Part shown: one piece after another, positions 1-10,174 of the stretch
How positions within the stretch are numbered: position 1 is the first letter of the stretch
How the letters are laid out: the number at the start of each line of letters is the position of its first letter
NCBI GenBank assembly: GCA_024399035.1
Contig: JAKSID010000002.1
Coordinates: 57,732 to 121,731, forward strand
DNA length: 64,000 nucleotides
Direction: 5' to 3'
DNA from: Fibrobacter sp.
GTDB lineage: Bacteria > Fibrobacterota > Fibrobacteria > Fibrobacterales > Fibrobacteraceae
Notes under the pieces: model-generated
Seen by the model: the letters and a program-made list of their open reading frames with translations, nothing else
Told to the model about the DNA's origin: nothing
Database searches by the model: none
Translations under genes and position numbers: made by a program

Positions 1-3000
1 CTGGACATGAGCATCAGCGAGGCCGCCGAGTTCTTTAAGGACATTTCGAAAATTGCCCAGCCGCTGAATTTGCTTTGCGAAGTGGGCCTGGGCTACTTGA
101 CCTTAGGCCAGCCTTCTACAACTTTAAGCGGTGGCGAGGCACAGCGCATTAAGATTGCGTCTGAATTGCGCAGGCCCGGTACGGGCAAGACCTTGTACTT
201 GTTGGACGAGCCTACAACGGGCTTGCATTTTGAAGATATCCGCAAGTTGATGGAATGCCTGAATCGTTTGCGTTCCTTGGGTAACAGTATCGTTATCATT
301 GAGCATAATCTGGATGTAATCAAGTGCGCCGACTGGATTATAGACTTGGGTCCGGATGCGGGTGTACACGGCGGTCGCGTTATTGCTGCCGGCACCCCGG
401 AACAGATTGCAAAGTGCAAGAAGTCCGAAACCGGACGCTACCTGGCTCCCGTACTTGCAAGAGCGAAGAACGGCTACAAGCCTATTACCAGTTTGATAGG
501 AAGTCTTGCGGAGAACAAGGCCCGCTACGACGCTACTTCGGCGCAGATGGCTGCGGCCATGAAGAAGAATAGCGATGGCCCGTCCCTGGATATTGAAGTC
601 CGGGGTGCCCGCAAGCACAACCTGAAGAATATTGATGTGACCATTCCTCGCCACAAGCTGACTGTGGTTACAGGCGTTTCGGGCTCTGGTAAATCCAGCC
701 TGGCGTTCCACACCTTGTTTAGCGAAGGGCAACGCAGATTTGTTGAAACTCTTAGCACTTATGCTCGCCGCTTCTTGGGTCGTCCGGATCGTGGTAGCAT
801 TGATTCTATTACAGGCTTGGCTCCGGCTATTGCCATTGACCAGAAGTCCGCCAGCAAGAGCCCCCGCAGTACGGTGGCGACCCTGACGGAGATTTATGAC
901 TACTTCCGAATTTTCTGGTCCCGGGTGGGTACGCCTCACTGCCTTAAGTGCGGAAAGCCTGTGGATTCCTACGCTGCCTGCGACTTGATGCAGCTTGCAT
1001 TTGACCGCGATGCCGGTAAGATGGTAACGGTCCTTGCTCCTTTCGAAGTGAAGGATATTCTGAAGCTTTCCAAGATCCTGACGGAGAAGGGCTACCGTAA
1101 GGTCTACATGGGCGATAAGCTTACGGACCTGCCGCTGCCTAAAGTTCCAACTCGCGAAAAAAAGGTGTTGGCTGTTGTAGACCAAGTGGTGGTGAAGGAA
1201 GAAAACCGCGCCCGTCTGGTGGAGGCCTTTGAAAGAGCCTACCGCGACGGAAACGGAATTCTCTTTATGGATGCCGAAGGTCAGGAACGTTTGTCTGCCA
1301 GCGAAAAGCCGGGCTGCGCTGCCTGCGGCTGGTACATGGACAGCGCCTTGAATCCCAAGCTCTTCAGCTTCAATACCCATTGGGGCGCCTGCGAAACTTG
1401 CCTTGGCCTGGGTGTCCTTAAGGATTCCAAGCGCGAAACCGGAAAGGTCTGCCCCGCTTGCCATGGTGAACGCTTGAAGCCTGAATATCTGGCTGTGCGC
1501 ATCGGCGGCAATCGCGGCGCAGGTTCTAGCGCCGGCATGAACATTATGGATGTTCATCACATGAGCATCGACAATGCCCGCGATTGGTTTGCTGCTGTAA
1601 ATTTCGACGGCGAAAAGAACGGGGCAGGGAAGGCGAAGATTGCAGAACCTCTCCTTCGCGAAATCATTGGTCGCTTAGACTTCTTGAAGAGTGTGGGCCT
1701 GGGCTACATTGGCCTGGACCGCTCCGGCGATACCTTGAGCGGTGGCGAGTCCCAGCGTATTCGTTTGGCAAGCCAGATCGGCAGTGGCCTTGAAGGTGTG
1801 CTCTATGTTCTTGACGAGCCTACGGTGGGCCTCCATGAAAGCGACACTGCAAAACTTTTGGATACCTTGTACCGCCTCCGCGACTTGGGCAATACCCTGG
1901 TGGTGGTGGAACACGATATGAAGATGATGGAAGCGGCGGACCACATTATCGATATGGGTCCTGCGGCTGGCGAATTCGGCGGCGAGGTGGTTGCGGAAGG
2001 TAGCCCCAAGGCATTGGCAAAGCCCTATGCCCTCCAGCAGTTCCCCCGTAGCGAGACGGTGAAGTACTTGACCCGCAGCAATCCCATTGCTAACCAGATC
2101 GAGGCGAAGCCCATTACCGAAGATACGGAGTTCTACGAATTCAAGAACCTTACCAAGAACAACTTGAAGGATATTTCTGTGAAGTTCCCCAAGGGCGCCA
2201 TCAGCGTGGTCTGCGGTGTATCCGGTTCCGGCAAGAGTTCCATGGTCATGGACGAAGTTTATCCTGCATTAAAGCGCAAGTTCCAGGCCCGCGGTAAAAA
2301 GAAACAGTCCGGCGAAGTCTTGCTGGTGGACCAGAGCCCCATTTCGGGAACACCCCGCAGTACTCCCGCCAGCTTTACCGGTGTATTCGATGATATCCGC
2401 AAGCTATTTTCCAAGCTGGAACAGTCCAAGGTCAAGGGCTTTGACTACGGTCGCTTTAGCTACAACCTTGCCCGCGGTCGCTGTGCCGCCTGCGAAGGCC
2501 GCGGTGCGGTTTCCGTAGAAATGCACTTCCTTTCTGATGTGTGGGAGGTTTGCGACGCCTGCGGAGGCAAACGCTACAACCAGGAGACTTTGTCTGTAAC
2601 CTTCAAGGGCAAGAACATTGCCGACGTCTTGGACATGCGTGTGGCCGAGGCCTGCGAATTCTTCAAGGATCAGCCCAAGATTTTGCCCAAGCTGGAAGCT
2701 CTTCGCGATGTGGGCTTGCCTTACGTAAAGTTGGGCCAGCCGGTAACCACCTTGAGCGGCGGTGAAAACCAGCGCTTGAAACTGGCTGCAGAACTTGCCC
2801 GTAAGAATGCCCCCGAAATGGTCTATCTCCTGGATGAACCTACCACGGGATTGCACCTGAAGGACATTCAGACCCTTTGGAACCAGTTACGCAAACTATC
2901 TGCCCGTGGAAATACAGTGATTGTCATTGAACATCACCCCGATATTATCCGTTTGGCCGATTGGAAGGTGGAACTGGGCCCTGTTGGAGGCGGAAATGGC

Positions 3001-3033
3001 GGTCATTTGTTGGAAATGGGCTGCAATAATTAG
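1..3033 (+). CDS. uvrA: Excinuclease ABC subunit A, tandem-duplicated form (5' end outside window)
   Basis: DNA-damage recognition ATPase of nucleotide excision repair, acting with UvrB and UvrC in the cytoplasm. The frame is open from base 1, so the gene starts upstream of the window; 1010 residues are visible. The first ~130 residues are the end of one UvrA unit: signature LSGGEAQR near nt 124, Walker [12 protein letters not shown], then IVIIEHN. After a ~60-residue linker a second, nearly complete UvrA unit follows: Walker [10 protein letters not shown] near nt 673, CxxC zinc pairs (CLKC, CAAC, CETC, CPAC), LSGGESQR near nt 1735, a second Walker A near nt 2215, CAAC/CDAC zinc pairs, and LSGGENQR near nt 2752. 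An ordinary UvrA (~940 aa) has two ABC halves; this one must have more, probably four. I recall a similarly doubled UvrA in Chlamydiae. Confidence 0.93.
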   Translation: MDMSISEAAEFFKDISKIAQPLNLLCEVGLGYLTLGQPSTTLSGGEAQRIKIASELRRPGTGKTLYLLDEPTTGLHFEDIRKLMECLNRLRSLGNSIVIIEHNLDVIKCADWIIDLGPDAGVHGGRVIAAGTPEQIAKCKKSETGRYLAPVLARAKNGYKPITSLIGSLAENKARYDATSAQMAAAMKKNSDGPSLDIEVRGARKHNLKNIDVTIPRHKLTVVTGVSGSGKSSLAFHTLFSEGQRRFVETLSTYARRFLGRPDRGSIDSITGLAPAIAIDQKSASKSPRSTVATLTEIYDYFRIFWSRVGTPHCLKCGKPVDSYAACDLMQLAFDRDAGKMVTVLAPFEVKDILKLSKILTEKGYRKVYMGDKLTDLPLPKVPTREKKVLAVVDQVVVKEENRARLVEAFERAYRDGNGILFMDAEGQERLSASEKPGCAACGWYMDSALNPKLFSFNTHWGACETCLGLGVLKDSKRETGKVCPACHGERLKPEYLAVRIGGNRGAGSSAGMNIMDVHHMSIDNARDWFAAVNFDGEKNGAGKAKIAEPLLREIIGRLDFLKSVGLGYIGLDRSGDTLSGGESQRIRLASQIGSGLEGVLYVLDEPTVGLHESDTAKLLDTLYRLRDLGNTLVVVEHDMKMMEAADHIIDMGPAAGEFGGEVVAEGSPKALAKPYALQQFPRSETVKYLTRSNPIANQIEAKPITEDTEFYEFKNLTKNNLKDISVKFPKGAISVVCGVSGSGKSSMVMDEVYPALKRKFQARGKKKQSGEVLLVDQSPISGTPRSTPASFTGVFDDIRKLFSKLEQSKVKGFDYGRFSYNLARGRCAACEGRGAVSVEMHFLSDVWEVCDACGGKRYNQETLSVTFKGKNIADVLDMRVAEACEFFKDQPKILPKLEALRDVGLPYVKLGQPVTTLSGGENQRLKLAAELARKNAPEMVYLLDEPTTGLHLKDIQTLWNQLRKLSARGNTVIVIEHHPDIIRLADWKVELGPVGGGNGGHLLEMGCNN

Positions 3034-3042
3034 TTTTAATAT

Positions 3043-3050
3043 TATCTTTG
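3043..3050 (+). promoter_or_regulatory. TAnnTTTG-type promoter box
   Basis: TATCTTTG lies between the uvrA stop codon and the exported FGE-fold gene at 3103. It matches the Bacteroidota -7 consensus TAnnTTTG exactly. No convincing -33 TTG element was found at the usual distance. Confidence 0.4.
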
Positions 3051-3102
3051 TAAGAAATAGGGGTGCTTTAAGGGCACTTACTGTGTGCTTATAGGAGAGA
3101 TG

Positions 3103-5607
3103 ATGTCCTTTAAACGATTGTTGTTTTTGCTGCTGGTTGTTCCGACTTTTTTGATGGCCGGAAACGACAAGCTGTTTCAGATTGCTCCGGATCAGTATAA
3201 GGAAGGCGCTCTTTTGGAAAAGAGCGACAATTTTGCCATTGTTCACGAAGGCCTTAATTCGGTCTCCGTAAAGCCGGAACTTCCTCTTCGCGCTCATACC
3301 TTCTATATGCGTCATAAGCGCGGCCCGAAGGAATTCTTCTGGTACGTGGGCAAGGTCAACGAAGAAAATTTTGGCAAACTCCACGCCTTTAGCATTAAGG
3401 AAAACCACTTGGAACCCGCAGAAGTGATTTACATGCGTTTCTATGGCTCCAAGAAATTCAAGGCTTTCCAGGACGAAGCGGATATCTACTTCGATAAGGA
3501 ATACATCTATTCGTCCCGTATTGCAACCCTGTTCTTTATGAAGAACGGCCGTTGGGAACTTTTGAAACAAACTGATCGTCCCAGCATTATTTCCATCGAC
3601 ACTTCTGTGGCCGATTTGCAGATTACCTCCTTGACCAAGCGCCTGAAGCGCAGGGTAAGCAAGATTTATCCTACAAAGCCGGGCCTGTACGCCTTTGACT
3701 TTATGGCGCCCGGCTACCTGCCTTATGTGGATGTGGTGAATGTTCAAAAGTCTGAAATCGCAGCCATTGTTCCCCATATGGTGGTTCTAGGCACAGATTC
3801 TGTCATTCCCTTCCAAACGGAATTGACTGTGGAAGCAATCAATAGTGCCGAAAGTCTGGAAGATGTGGAAGTCCTGTACGACAAGTTCTCCAACGACATC
3901 AAGCCGGTTCTTACCTTGGTGGATACAAGCGCCTTTGAAAAGAAGTACCCGCAATTGAAGACCGCTGCCGAACTGAATGTTGCTACGGACATGCCGGAAT
4001 ATGTGGCCTATGTGGAACATTACAACAATCGTCGTTCCGAATCTAGGAACTTGTGGCGTTCCAATAAATTGGGCGTTGTTGGCGTTTTGGACAAGGTTCT
4101 TCGTACTAAACTGGATGAATTCCAGCAGGAATCCCTTTCTGGCACTATGGTTCCCGAAAAGATTGAACCGATTTTTGAAGCCGTTCCGGGTTCCGAAGAA
4201 AAGCGAATCTCTGCAATCCGCTTGACATTCGGCAAGGAATTTGACCGCTTTGATGTGGCTTGGGTCGGTAACGCCGAGGGTATTGTCCCCGATACCCTGT
4301 ATGCGATTCTCGATGCCGCCGCCTCTGTGGCCGCCCATTTGACTTTGGCCAACAACAAGCCTGTGTGGATTTATAAGGATGGTCAGGTTGTAAGCCGTCA
4401 TCAGTATCGATACACGAAGCTGAACTTGATTATTGATGACCAGACTTACATTTGCAAGGGCGAGTTTAAACTGCCGTCTTACATTGCTGAACAGCCCGAA
4501 GTTCAGGAATGGGTGAAGCAGAATGTTGCGGTGGTTGAACCTGTTGCTACGGACTCCGTTGTTGCAGACTCCGTTCCTGTGGCTGAACCTGTCGCTGCTG
4601 TAGATTCTGTCCCCGCACAGCCCGCGGTTGTTTCGGACACTGCTGCTGCTGACTCTGTGGTTGCAAAACCCGCTGCCGCTACAGACACTGCTGCTGCTGA
4701 CTCTGTGGTTGCAGAACCTGCTGCTGCTACAGACACTGTTGCTACTGACTCTGTGGTTGCAGGACCTGTTGTTGCAGACTCCGTTCCCGCACAGCCCGCA
4801 GTTGTTGATTCGGTCCCCGCACAGCCCGCTCCTGTCGTTAAGCTTGAGGAGGAAGAAATTTACGAAGATGAAGAATCTGTCATTGAGTCCAAGATTTTGC
4901 CCAATATTTTGAAGGATTCTGCCCGCGGTACCGTGGCCTTGATCGACTCCGGATCTTTCCGTTACAAGGGTAAGGTCGTTTCCATGTCTCCTTTTGCAAT
5001 CCATACCACCGAAGTGACCCAGCAATTCTACGAAGACGTAATGGGCCGTATCGAGGATGATAAGCGTCGTCTTGACCGTTCTACCTTTATTGATGCCCAG
5101 AAGCCTGTCCATAATATTTCTTGGTACGAGGCTCAGGAATTCTGCCAGGCTATTGGCGGCGATCTTCCTACCGAAGCTCAATGGGAATTTGCCGGTCGCG
5201 CCGACAACAACGAAGGTGCTATCTGGAATCTGGACGAAAAGCCCGATGCCGGTGCCTATGCTGTTTACCGCGAAAATTCTTACAAGCTGCTGAAGCAGGA
5301 TTCTTCCGCTTACGGTCCCCAGGCTGTGGCCAGCAAAAAGCCCAACGCATGGGGCCTCTACGATATGTCCGGTAACGTGGCCGAATGGACCAAGGATGCG
5401 TACTTTATGTTCTCCCTGATTGTGGAATCATCTAATCCTACTGGCGCCTGGATGGGTTCCCACAAGGTGTACAAGGGCGGCTCCTGGAAGGATAAGGAAA
5501 AGTATTTGAACTTGACCACTCGCGACGATGAAGATCCCCGCTACTGGTCTAACCACATTGGTTTCCGTTGCGCTTTCCCCCGAAGCGTATTTGAGGCAAA
5601 AAAATGA
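3103..5607 (+). CDS. Exported protein with C-terminal FGE/SUMF1-fold domain
   Basis: 834 residues. The ATG at 3103 is chosen because AGGAG at 3093-3097 is 5 nt upstream and it begins a clean signal peptide (MSFKRLLFLLLVVPTFLMAG). Residues ~20-460 have no recognised domain. A low-complexity stretch at ~470-580 repeats units such as AADSVVAEPAAATDT. From ~600 to the end there is a formylglycine-generating-enzyme fold: TTEVTQ, NISWYEAQEFC, LPTEAQWEFAGR, GLYDMSGNVAEW, KGGSW and terminal GFRCAF. Only one cysteine is present near the position of the enzyme's active-site Cys pair, so true sulfatase-modifying activity is unlikely. The fold is also used in T9SS/gliding proteins GldJ and GldK, so a structural envelope role is possible. 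The stop overlaps the next gene by 4 nt (ATGA). Confidence 0.8.
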   Translation: MSFKRLLFLLLVVPTFLMAGNDKLFQIAPDQYKEGALLEKSDNFAIVHEGLNSVSVKPELPLRAHTFYMRHKRGPKEFFWYVGKVNEENFGKLHAFSIKENHLEPAEVIYMRFYGSKKFKAFQDEADIYFDKEYIYSSRIATLFFMKNGRWELLKQTDRPSIISIDTSVADLQITSLTKRLKRRVSKIYPTKPGLYAFDFMAPGYLPYVDVVNVQKSEIAAIVPHMVVLGTDSVIPFQTELTVEAINSAESLEDVEVLYDKFSNDIKPVLTLVDTSAFEKKYPQLKTAAELNVATDMPEYVAYVEHYNNRRSESRNLWRSNKLGVVGVLDKVLRTKLDEFQQESLSGTMVPEKIEPIFEAVPGSEEKRISAIRLTFGKEFDRFDVAWVGNAEGIVPDTLYAILDAAASVAAHLTLANNKPVWIYKDGQVVSRHQYRYTKLNLIIDDQTYICKGEFKLPSYIAEQPEVQEWVKQNVAVVEPVATDSVVADSVPVAEPVAAVDSVPAQPAVVSDTAAADSVVAKPAAATDTAAADSVVAEPAAATDTVATDSVVAGPVVADSVPAQPAVVDSVPAQPAPVVKLEEEEIYEDEESVIESKILPNILKDSARGTVALIDSGSFRYKGKVVSMSPFAIHTTEVTQQFYEDVMGRIEDDKRRLDRSTFIDAQKPVHNISWYEAQEFCQAIGGDLPTEAQWEFAGRADNNEGAIWNLDEKPDAGAYAVYRENSYKLLKQDSSAYGPQAVASKKPNAWGLYDMSGNVAEWTKDAYFMFSLIVESSNPTGAWMGSHKVYKGGSWKDKEKYLNLTTRDDEDPRYWSNHIGFRCAFPRSVFEAKK

Positions 5608-6206
5608 GTGACGTGATGGCAGAAAATAAGGACTCCAAGTTCTTTCGCCTGTTTAAGAAATTAACTGCAATCCCGTATTTACTGGTCATTGTGGCATTGT
5701 TGATGCCCCTGGCAAACGTGTCTTGCAATGATGAACAAGTTATCGCATCTCCCAATGTGTATGAACTGTCATCTGGCTTGGACCTGGAAGAATCTCTGAA
5801 GGATCCTGCATTGGGAATACTTAAGAAAATGGAAACAGGCAATCCTGCCGCTCTCGAAAAGTTCCGCGTGTCTATGCCCAACTTCCCAAAGATGGAACCT
5901 ATGCCTGCTCTCTATGCGCTTTTTGTGGGCGCTCTCCTTGCTGCAATCTTTGCCTGGATTTCTCCCTTGGGCTCTATTGCGATGGGCATGCTGACCATGG
6001 TTGCTATGGGTGCGTTTTATGCGAAACTGGTTGAGATTCTTGCCAGTTTGGGAATCCCTTTGTTGTCGGTGCAACCGGGCCAGGGCTATAGTGCGGCGAC
6101 CGTTATGATCTTTATCGGTACGGCCATGAACTTGGCTACGATTATCAGGCCTATCGTTGTGGAACTGAAGGCCCGCCGGGCAAAGAAAAAGGCTCAGGCA
6201 AAGTAA
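5604..6206 (+). CDS. Multi-pass membrane protein, unknown function
   Basis: 200 residues. Hydrophobic segments at about 22-40, 103-120, 122-142 and 164-184 suggest four membrane helices. A ~60-residue polar loop lies between the first two, and the C-terminus is strongly basic (RRAKKKAQAK) and probably cytoplasmic. The start codon overlaps the stop of the upstream FGE-fold gene (ATGA), so the two are translationally coupled and probably work together at the envelope. I do not recognise a family. Confidence 0.8.
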   Translation: MSDVMAENKDSKFFRLFKKLTAIPYLLVIVALLMPLANVSCNDEQVIASPNVYELSSGLDLEESLKDPALGILKKMETGNPAALEKFRVSMPNFPKMEPMPALYALFVGALLAAIFAWISPLGSIAMGMLTMVAMGAFYAKLVEILASLGIPLLSVQPGQGYSAATVMIFIGTAMNLATIIRPIVVELKARRAKKKAQAK

Positions 6207-6231
6207 GGCTTCCCGCGGTTCTTGCAGATTG

Positions 6232-6270
6232 AAAAAAAAGGCGCTAGTTCATCACTAGCGTCTTTTAATT
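6232..6270. terminator. Bidirectional rho-independent terminator
   Basis: Perfect 7-bp stem CGCTAGT/ACTAGCG (6242-6248 and 6254-6260) with loop TCATC, preceded by eight A and followed by a T-rich tract. It sits between the convergent membrane-protein gene and ychF and could serve both strands. Confidence 0.8.
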
Positions 6271-6333
6271 TTTGTGTGCGGGAACTTCGCGGAACCTAGA
6301 ACTTCGCGAATCTTCGCGGAACCTCGCGGCCTA

Positions 6334-7431
6334 TTACACGTTGAAGCGGAACAGCATAATGTCGCCGTCCTGCACCACGTATTCCTTACCTTCGGTACGG
6401 AGCACGCCGGCTTCCTTGGCGGCATTCCAGCTGCCGTACTTCATAAAGTCTTCGAAAGCCAGAGTTTCGGCGCGGATAAAGCCGCGTTCGAAGTCGGAGT
6501 GGATAACGCCTGCGCACTGGGGAGCCTTGAAGCCAGCTTCGAAGGTCCATGCACGGCATTCCTTTTCGCCTGCGGTGAGGAAGGTGCGGAGGCCCAGGAT
6601 TTCGTAACCCTTGCGGACCACTGCGTCCAAGCCGGATTCCTTGAGGCCAAGGTCCTTCAGGAATTCAACCTTGTCGGCCGGTTCCATCTGGGAAAGTTCT
6701 TCTTCGATCTTGCCGCTGATCATGATTACTTCGTGACCGTTCTTTGCTGCATATTCCTTAAGGGCTTCTACGTAGGCGTTGCCGGTGAGGATGTCGTCTT
6801 CCTTCACGTTGGCGCAGTAGAACAGGGGCTTTGCGGTAAGGAGGGCGAGGTCCTTGATGACCTGGTCCATTTCTTCGCTTTCACCGATGAGGCCGCGTGC
6901 AGCCTTGCCTTCCTGGAATGCGTCGCGGAGCTTTTCGCAAGCAGCCAAACGTGCCTTAGCTTCGGCACCACCCATACGGGCGTTCTTTGCTTCGGTGGCC
7001 AAACGCTTTTCAACGGATTCCAAGTCCTTGAGGATAAGTTCGGTTTCGATGATATCTACGTCGCGGACCGGGTCTACAGAACCATGTACGTGAACGATGT
7101 CGCCGTCGTCGAAGCAACGGACCACTTCCATAATGGCCTGGCATTCGCGGATGTGGGTGAGGAACTGGTTGCCAAGGCCTTCGCCCTGGGCGGCACCCTT
7201 AACGAGGCCAGCGATGTCAACGAATTCGGTAACTGCGGGTACGATGGACTTGGGGTTGTAAACCTTGACCAGTTCGTCCAGACGAGCATCCGGAACGTTC
7301 ACCATACCCACGTTGGGGTCGATGGTGCAGAAGGGATAGTTAGCGGCTTCGGCGCCTGCGTTGGTGATTGCGTTAAAGATGGTGCTCTTACCGACGTTGG
7401 GCAAGCCTACGATACCACATTTAAAACCCAT
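6334..7431 (-). CDS. ychF: Redox-regulated ATPase YchF (Obg family)
   Basis: 365 residues, the usual length for YchF/OLA1, a ribosome-associated P-loop ATPase. Seen: P-loop GLPNVGKST at residues 8-16, switch sequences [20 protein letters not shown], a G4 region reading NVKED in place of the GTP-specific NKxD (the known basis for ATP preference), and a C-terminal TGS domain ([15 protein letters not shown] ... [12 protein letters not shown] ... [16 protein letters not shown]). A GGAG ribosome binding site lies 7 nt before the ATG. Transcribed alone, divergent from the MATE gene. Confidence 0.97.
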   Translation of the reverse strand: MGFKCGIVGLPNVGKSTIFNAITNAGAEAANYPFCTIDPNVGMVNVPDARLDELVKVYNPKSIVPAVTEFVDIAGLVKGAAQGEGLGNQFLTHIRECQAIMEVVRCFDDGDIVHVHGSVDPVRDVDIIETELILKDLESVEKRLATEAKNARMGGAEAKARLAACEKLRDAFQEGKAARGLIGESEEMDQVIKDLALLTAKPLFYCANVKEDDILTGNAYVEALKEYAAKNGHEVIMISGKIEEELSQMEPADKVEFLKDLGLKESGLDAVVRKGYEILGLRTFLTAGEKECRAWTFEAGFKAPQCAGVIHSDFERGFIRAETLAFEDFMKYGSWNAAKEAGVLRTEGKEYVVQDGDIMLFRFNV

Positions 7432-7450
7432 GATAATCTCCGTTTAATTC

Positions 7451-7520
7451 GCCGGACTCTCCGGCTTGTAATTTTTTTGCGTTGTAAAGTTAGTAAAAAA
7501 GGGCTTTCCGCGCGGCCCTT
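7451..7520. other. Two short hairpins in the divergent ychF/MATE intergenic region
   Basis: GCCGGA-CTC-TCCGGC (7451-7465) is followed on the plus strand by a T run. AAGGGC/GCCCTT (7499-7504 and 7515-7520) is followed on the minus strand by a T run. Each looks terminator-like but no gene reads into either one, so they may lie in leader regions or block antisense transcription. Confidence 0.4.
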
Positions 7521-7545
7521 AAAATTCTATTTTACCCGCCCGATT

Positions 7546-8904
7546 ATGGCAAACGCAAAGAACATGGACCTGCTGAACGGCTCGATTTGGGATAAGATCC
7601 TAAAGTTTGCCATACCCTTGGCCGCAAGTTCCATTTTCCAGCAGCTGTTTAACTCGGCTGACGTGGCTGTGGTTGGTAAGTTTGCTGGCGATGCGGCCCT
7701 GGCCGCTGTGGGGGCGAATACCTTCATTATCAACCTGATGGTGAACCTATTCGTAGGGCTTTCCATTGGGGCCAATGTGGTGGTGGCTAACGCGCTGGGC
7801 GAACGTAGTGCCAGGGCTGTTTCCCGAGGCGTCCACACGGCGATTGCAGTCTCTGTTGTGTGCGGAATTTTGCTTTCTGTGGTGGGAATCGTTTTTGCAA
7901 GATCCATCCTGAGTGCAATTTCCACGCCGCCCGATATTCTGGACGATGCGGTACTCTATTTCCGCATCTATTTCGTGGGCATGCCTTTTATTATGTTGTA
8001 CAACTTCTGCGCCGCAATCCTCAGAAGCAAAGGCGATACCAAGCGCCCCTTCTATGTTTTACTGGTTTCCGGCGCCATCAATCTTGTACTGAACATTATT
8101 TTCGTTGTGGGCTTCCATATGGACGTGGACGGCGTGGCCATCGCAACCGTCATTGCCAACGTACTCAGTTCCCTTGCTGTCCTTTATTTCTTGATGCACG
8201 AAGTGGGTCCCTTCAAGTTCGAATTTTGGAAGCTCCGCGTTACTCCTTTTATCTTGAGTCGCATCGTAAAAATCGGCCTCCCTGCCGGTGTGCAGGGCGC
8301 GCTTTTCTCCTTCAGTAACGTATGTATCCAATCGGCGATTAACAGCCTGGGCTCTACGGCGGTGGCAGCTTCCGCCGTGGCCATGAACCCCGAATTGATT
8401 GTATATTTCTGGCTCGCTTCCTTTGGTCATGCCTGCGTTACTTTCGTGGGCCAGAACTACGGAGCCCGTAACTTGGAACGCTGCCGTAAGGTTGTCCGTT
8501 GGACTCTGTTCCTTTCGGGATTGTCCACCTTTACCCTGGGCGCCTTGACTTGCATTTTCTACCATCCCATTCTTTCGATTTTCACCAACGACGAAAGTGT
8601 TATTGAGACAGGTGCTTACCGTGTATTTATTGTCATCGGCCTGGAATTTATCAACGTGCTTATTGATGTATGTTCCGGAGCCCTTCGCGGGATGGGTAAG
8701 TCCATGCTTCCTACCTTGATTTGTGTCTTTGGAATCTGTGGCGTGCGAATTTCCTGGGTGTTCTTTATGTTCCCCAAATTTGGAACTTTCAAGGCCCTTA
8801 TGCTTTGTTATCCCATCAGCTGGCTTACGGCAGGCACCATTTTGGTCTGCGTTTACATGGCATTTGTACGCAAAACAAGGATTGAATGGGCCAAGGAATC
8901 CTAG
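7546..8904 (+). CDS. MATE family multidrug/Na+ antiporter
   Basis: 452 residues with about 12 hydrophobic helices, standard for MATE exporters in the inner membrane. N-terminal motifs are typical: FAIPLAASSIFQQLFNSADVAVVGKFAG, then AILRSKGDTKRPFY after helix 4-5 and GALRGMGKSMLPT in the second half, showing the internal two-fold repeat. The ATG at 7546 is preferred because it immediately precedes the conserved N-terminus (MDLLNGSIWDKILKFAIP); the open frame extends much further upstream only as antisense to ychF. The family exports cationic drugs or metabolites with Na+ or H+; the substrate cannot be told from sequence. Confidence 0.95.
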   Translation: MANAKNMDLLNGSIWDKILKFAIPLAASSIFQQLFNSADVAVVGKFAGDAALAAVGANTFIINLMVNLFVGLSIGANVVVANALGERSARAVSRGVHTAIAVSVVCGILLSVVGIVFARSILSAISTPPDILDDAVLYFRIYFVGMPFIMLYNFCAAILRSKGDTKRPFYVLLVSGAINLVLNIIFVVGFHMDVDGVAIATVIANVLSSLAVLYFLMHEVGPFKFEFWKLRVTPFILSRIVKIGLPAGVQGALFSFSNVCIQSAINSLGSTAVAASAVAMNPELIVYFWLASFGHACVTFVGQNYGARNLERCRKVVRWTLFLSGLSTFTLGALTCIFYHPILSIFTNDESVIETGAYRVFIVIGLEFINVLIDVCSGALRGMGKSMLPTLICVFGICGVRISWVFFMFPKFGTFKALMLCYPISWLTAGTILVCVYMAFVRKTRIEWAKES

Positions 8905-8913
8905 GGAGTTTTG

Positions 8914-8919
8914 TATATT
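8914..8919 (+). promoter_or_regulatory. TATATT box directly upstream of a start codon
   Basis: TATATT ends 8 nt before the ATG at 8928 and there is no purine-rich ribosome binding site between, so transcription would start at or near the start codon (leaderless mRNA). Confidence 0.5.
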
Positions 8920-8927
8920 TTCTAGTG

Positions 8928-10166
8928 ATGAAAAATCTTGCAAAGAAAATTTTGTTGTTAGGCGTGGCTGCTTTTTGCGGCTTTGCTGCGACCGCCTGCG
9001 TTTATGAACCGGAACAGTACATTGCCGATGATTCCGGAAAGGAATCCGGTGATTCTCAGTCTCTTGACGTGGGAACGATTTATGCGGTAAACAAGGGTTA
9101 CCAGATTTGTAATCCCTCTATTAGCCAGGATACAGAAAAATATCCAGGGGCCATGTTGTGGTTGAACTTTAGTGGTTCCTTGGGCGTGACCTCCGAAGAC
9201 TCTACTTATAATGTTAAGAAGGCTGGCGAACACGATCGCTTGACTGTTTCTGATTCTACCAATAAGGTACTTTGGTTTGTCAAGATTGATACGGCCAAGG
9301 GCGATTGCGAATTCCAGGATCCGGAATGGAGTACCCATGGAAATTTCATTGTAACTCTTCGTGCCTATGACAAGACTGGTGGAAAGTGTAAAATGGAAAA
9401 TCGCGACTTCGGCATTATTGCGATTCGCATGAGTGATAAAAAACGTTTCACTTTCTATAGTAAGGAAATTAGCAGCGAAGCTACGCCCCATCTGTGGATT
9501 GACCCCACGGCGGAAGTTGATACTACGGCTGATGATTCCACCATTGAAGGTTTCTTTGGTACAAGAAATGTTCGCCTGACCTATGTGGCAGAAGACAAGC
9601 AGAATATTCTGTTTGTGGATTTTGCAGACGTAAAGTCCGAAAAGGATTTGGAAAAGGCTTTGGCTAACCCCAAGAAGATGATTGGCCCCGATGATGCCAA
9701 GAAAGGTTACATCGAAAGTCAGCTTTTCTCTCCGGATGGAAAGTTTGTGGTTTACAACGTTATTGAAGATGCCATGACCAACTGGAATGCCTACATCCAG
9801 AAGGTGGATGAAACTTCTTCTCCGGTCTTGATTGAAAAATTGGACGGCATGATTTCTGCTCCGGCTCAGCCTCATTGGTTCAAGTACGATAGTCGTTTGT
9901 TTGTGACCTGGGCCGAATTCCCCAATGGCGAAACTATGACAGGCCAGCAGAAGGATTTGCTTGATGAATCTATGCACGATGGCTCTGGTGGCAGAACTGC
10001 CATGCGCGAGATTTCCTTGGATGCAGATGCTCCTGCGGACCTTGCAATTTCTTGGGTTGGCGATGTTCGTCAGATTTCTCCTATGCCCACTATTGGCGGA
10101 CGCTCTTCGGATGGTCGTTACATTGCGACTGGCGATAGCAAGGCTTTCTTGATTAAACTTCCGTGA
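8928..10166 (+). CDS. Lipoprotein with TolB/PD40-like repeats
   Basis: 412 residues. The ATG at 8928 gives a lipoprotein signal (MKNLAKKILLLGVAAFCGFAATAC) with lipobox ATAC. The body is beta-rich; LFSPDGKFVVYNV near residue 265 is a PD40/TolB-like propeller motif, and further ISAPAQPHWF and GRSSDGRYIATGDS segments at the C-terminus fit propeller blades. It is probably anchored in the periplasm or outer membrane and faces a partner protein. It ends 8 nt before the beta-barrel gene, and its stop lies inside that gene's ribosome binding region, so the two form an operon. Confidence 0.75.
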   Translation: MKNLAKKILLLGVAAFCGFAATACVYEPEQYIADDSGKESGDSQSLDVGTIYAVNKGYQICNPSISQDTEKYPGAMLWLNFSGSLGVTSEDSTYNVKKAGEHDRLTVSDSTNKVLWFVKIDTAKGDCEFQDPEWSTHGNFIVTLRAYDKTGGKCKMENRDFGIIAIRMSDKKRFTFYSKEISSEATPHLWIDPTAEVDTTADDSTIEGFFGTRNVRLTYVAEDKQNILFVDFADVKSEKDLEKALANPKKMIGPDDAKKGYIESQLFSPDGKFVVYNVIEDAMTNWNAYIQKVDETSSPVLIEKLDGMISAPAQPHWFKYDSRLFVTWAEFPNGETMTGQQKDLLDESMHDGSGGRTAMREISLDADAPADLAISWVGDVRQISPMPTIGGRSSDGRYIATGDSKAFLIKLP

Positions 10167-10174
10167 GGCTTAGA

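Noticed and set aside
4500..4850. DNA repeats inside the FGE gene
   Set aside because: They are in-frame and encode the AADSVVAEPA-type spacer, so they are a protein feature, not a separate DNA element. The same holds for the EPAKVAEAPK repeats in the TPR gene.
6274..7545. N-terminal extension of the MATE frame by 424 codons
   Set aside because: The extension is antisense to ychF. The conserved MATE N-terminus begins at the ATG at 7546.
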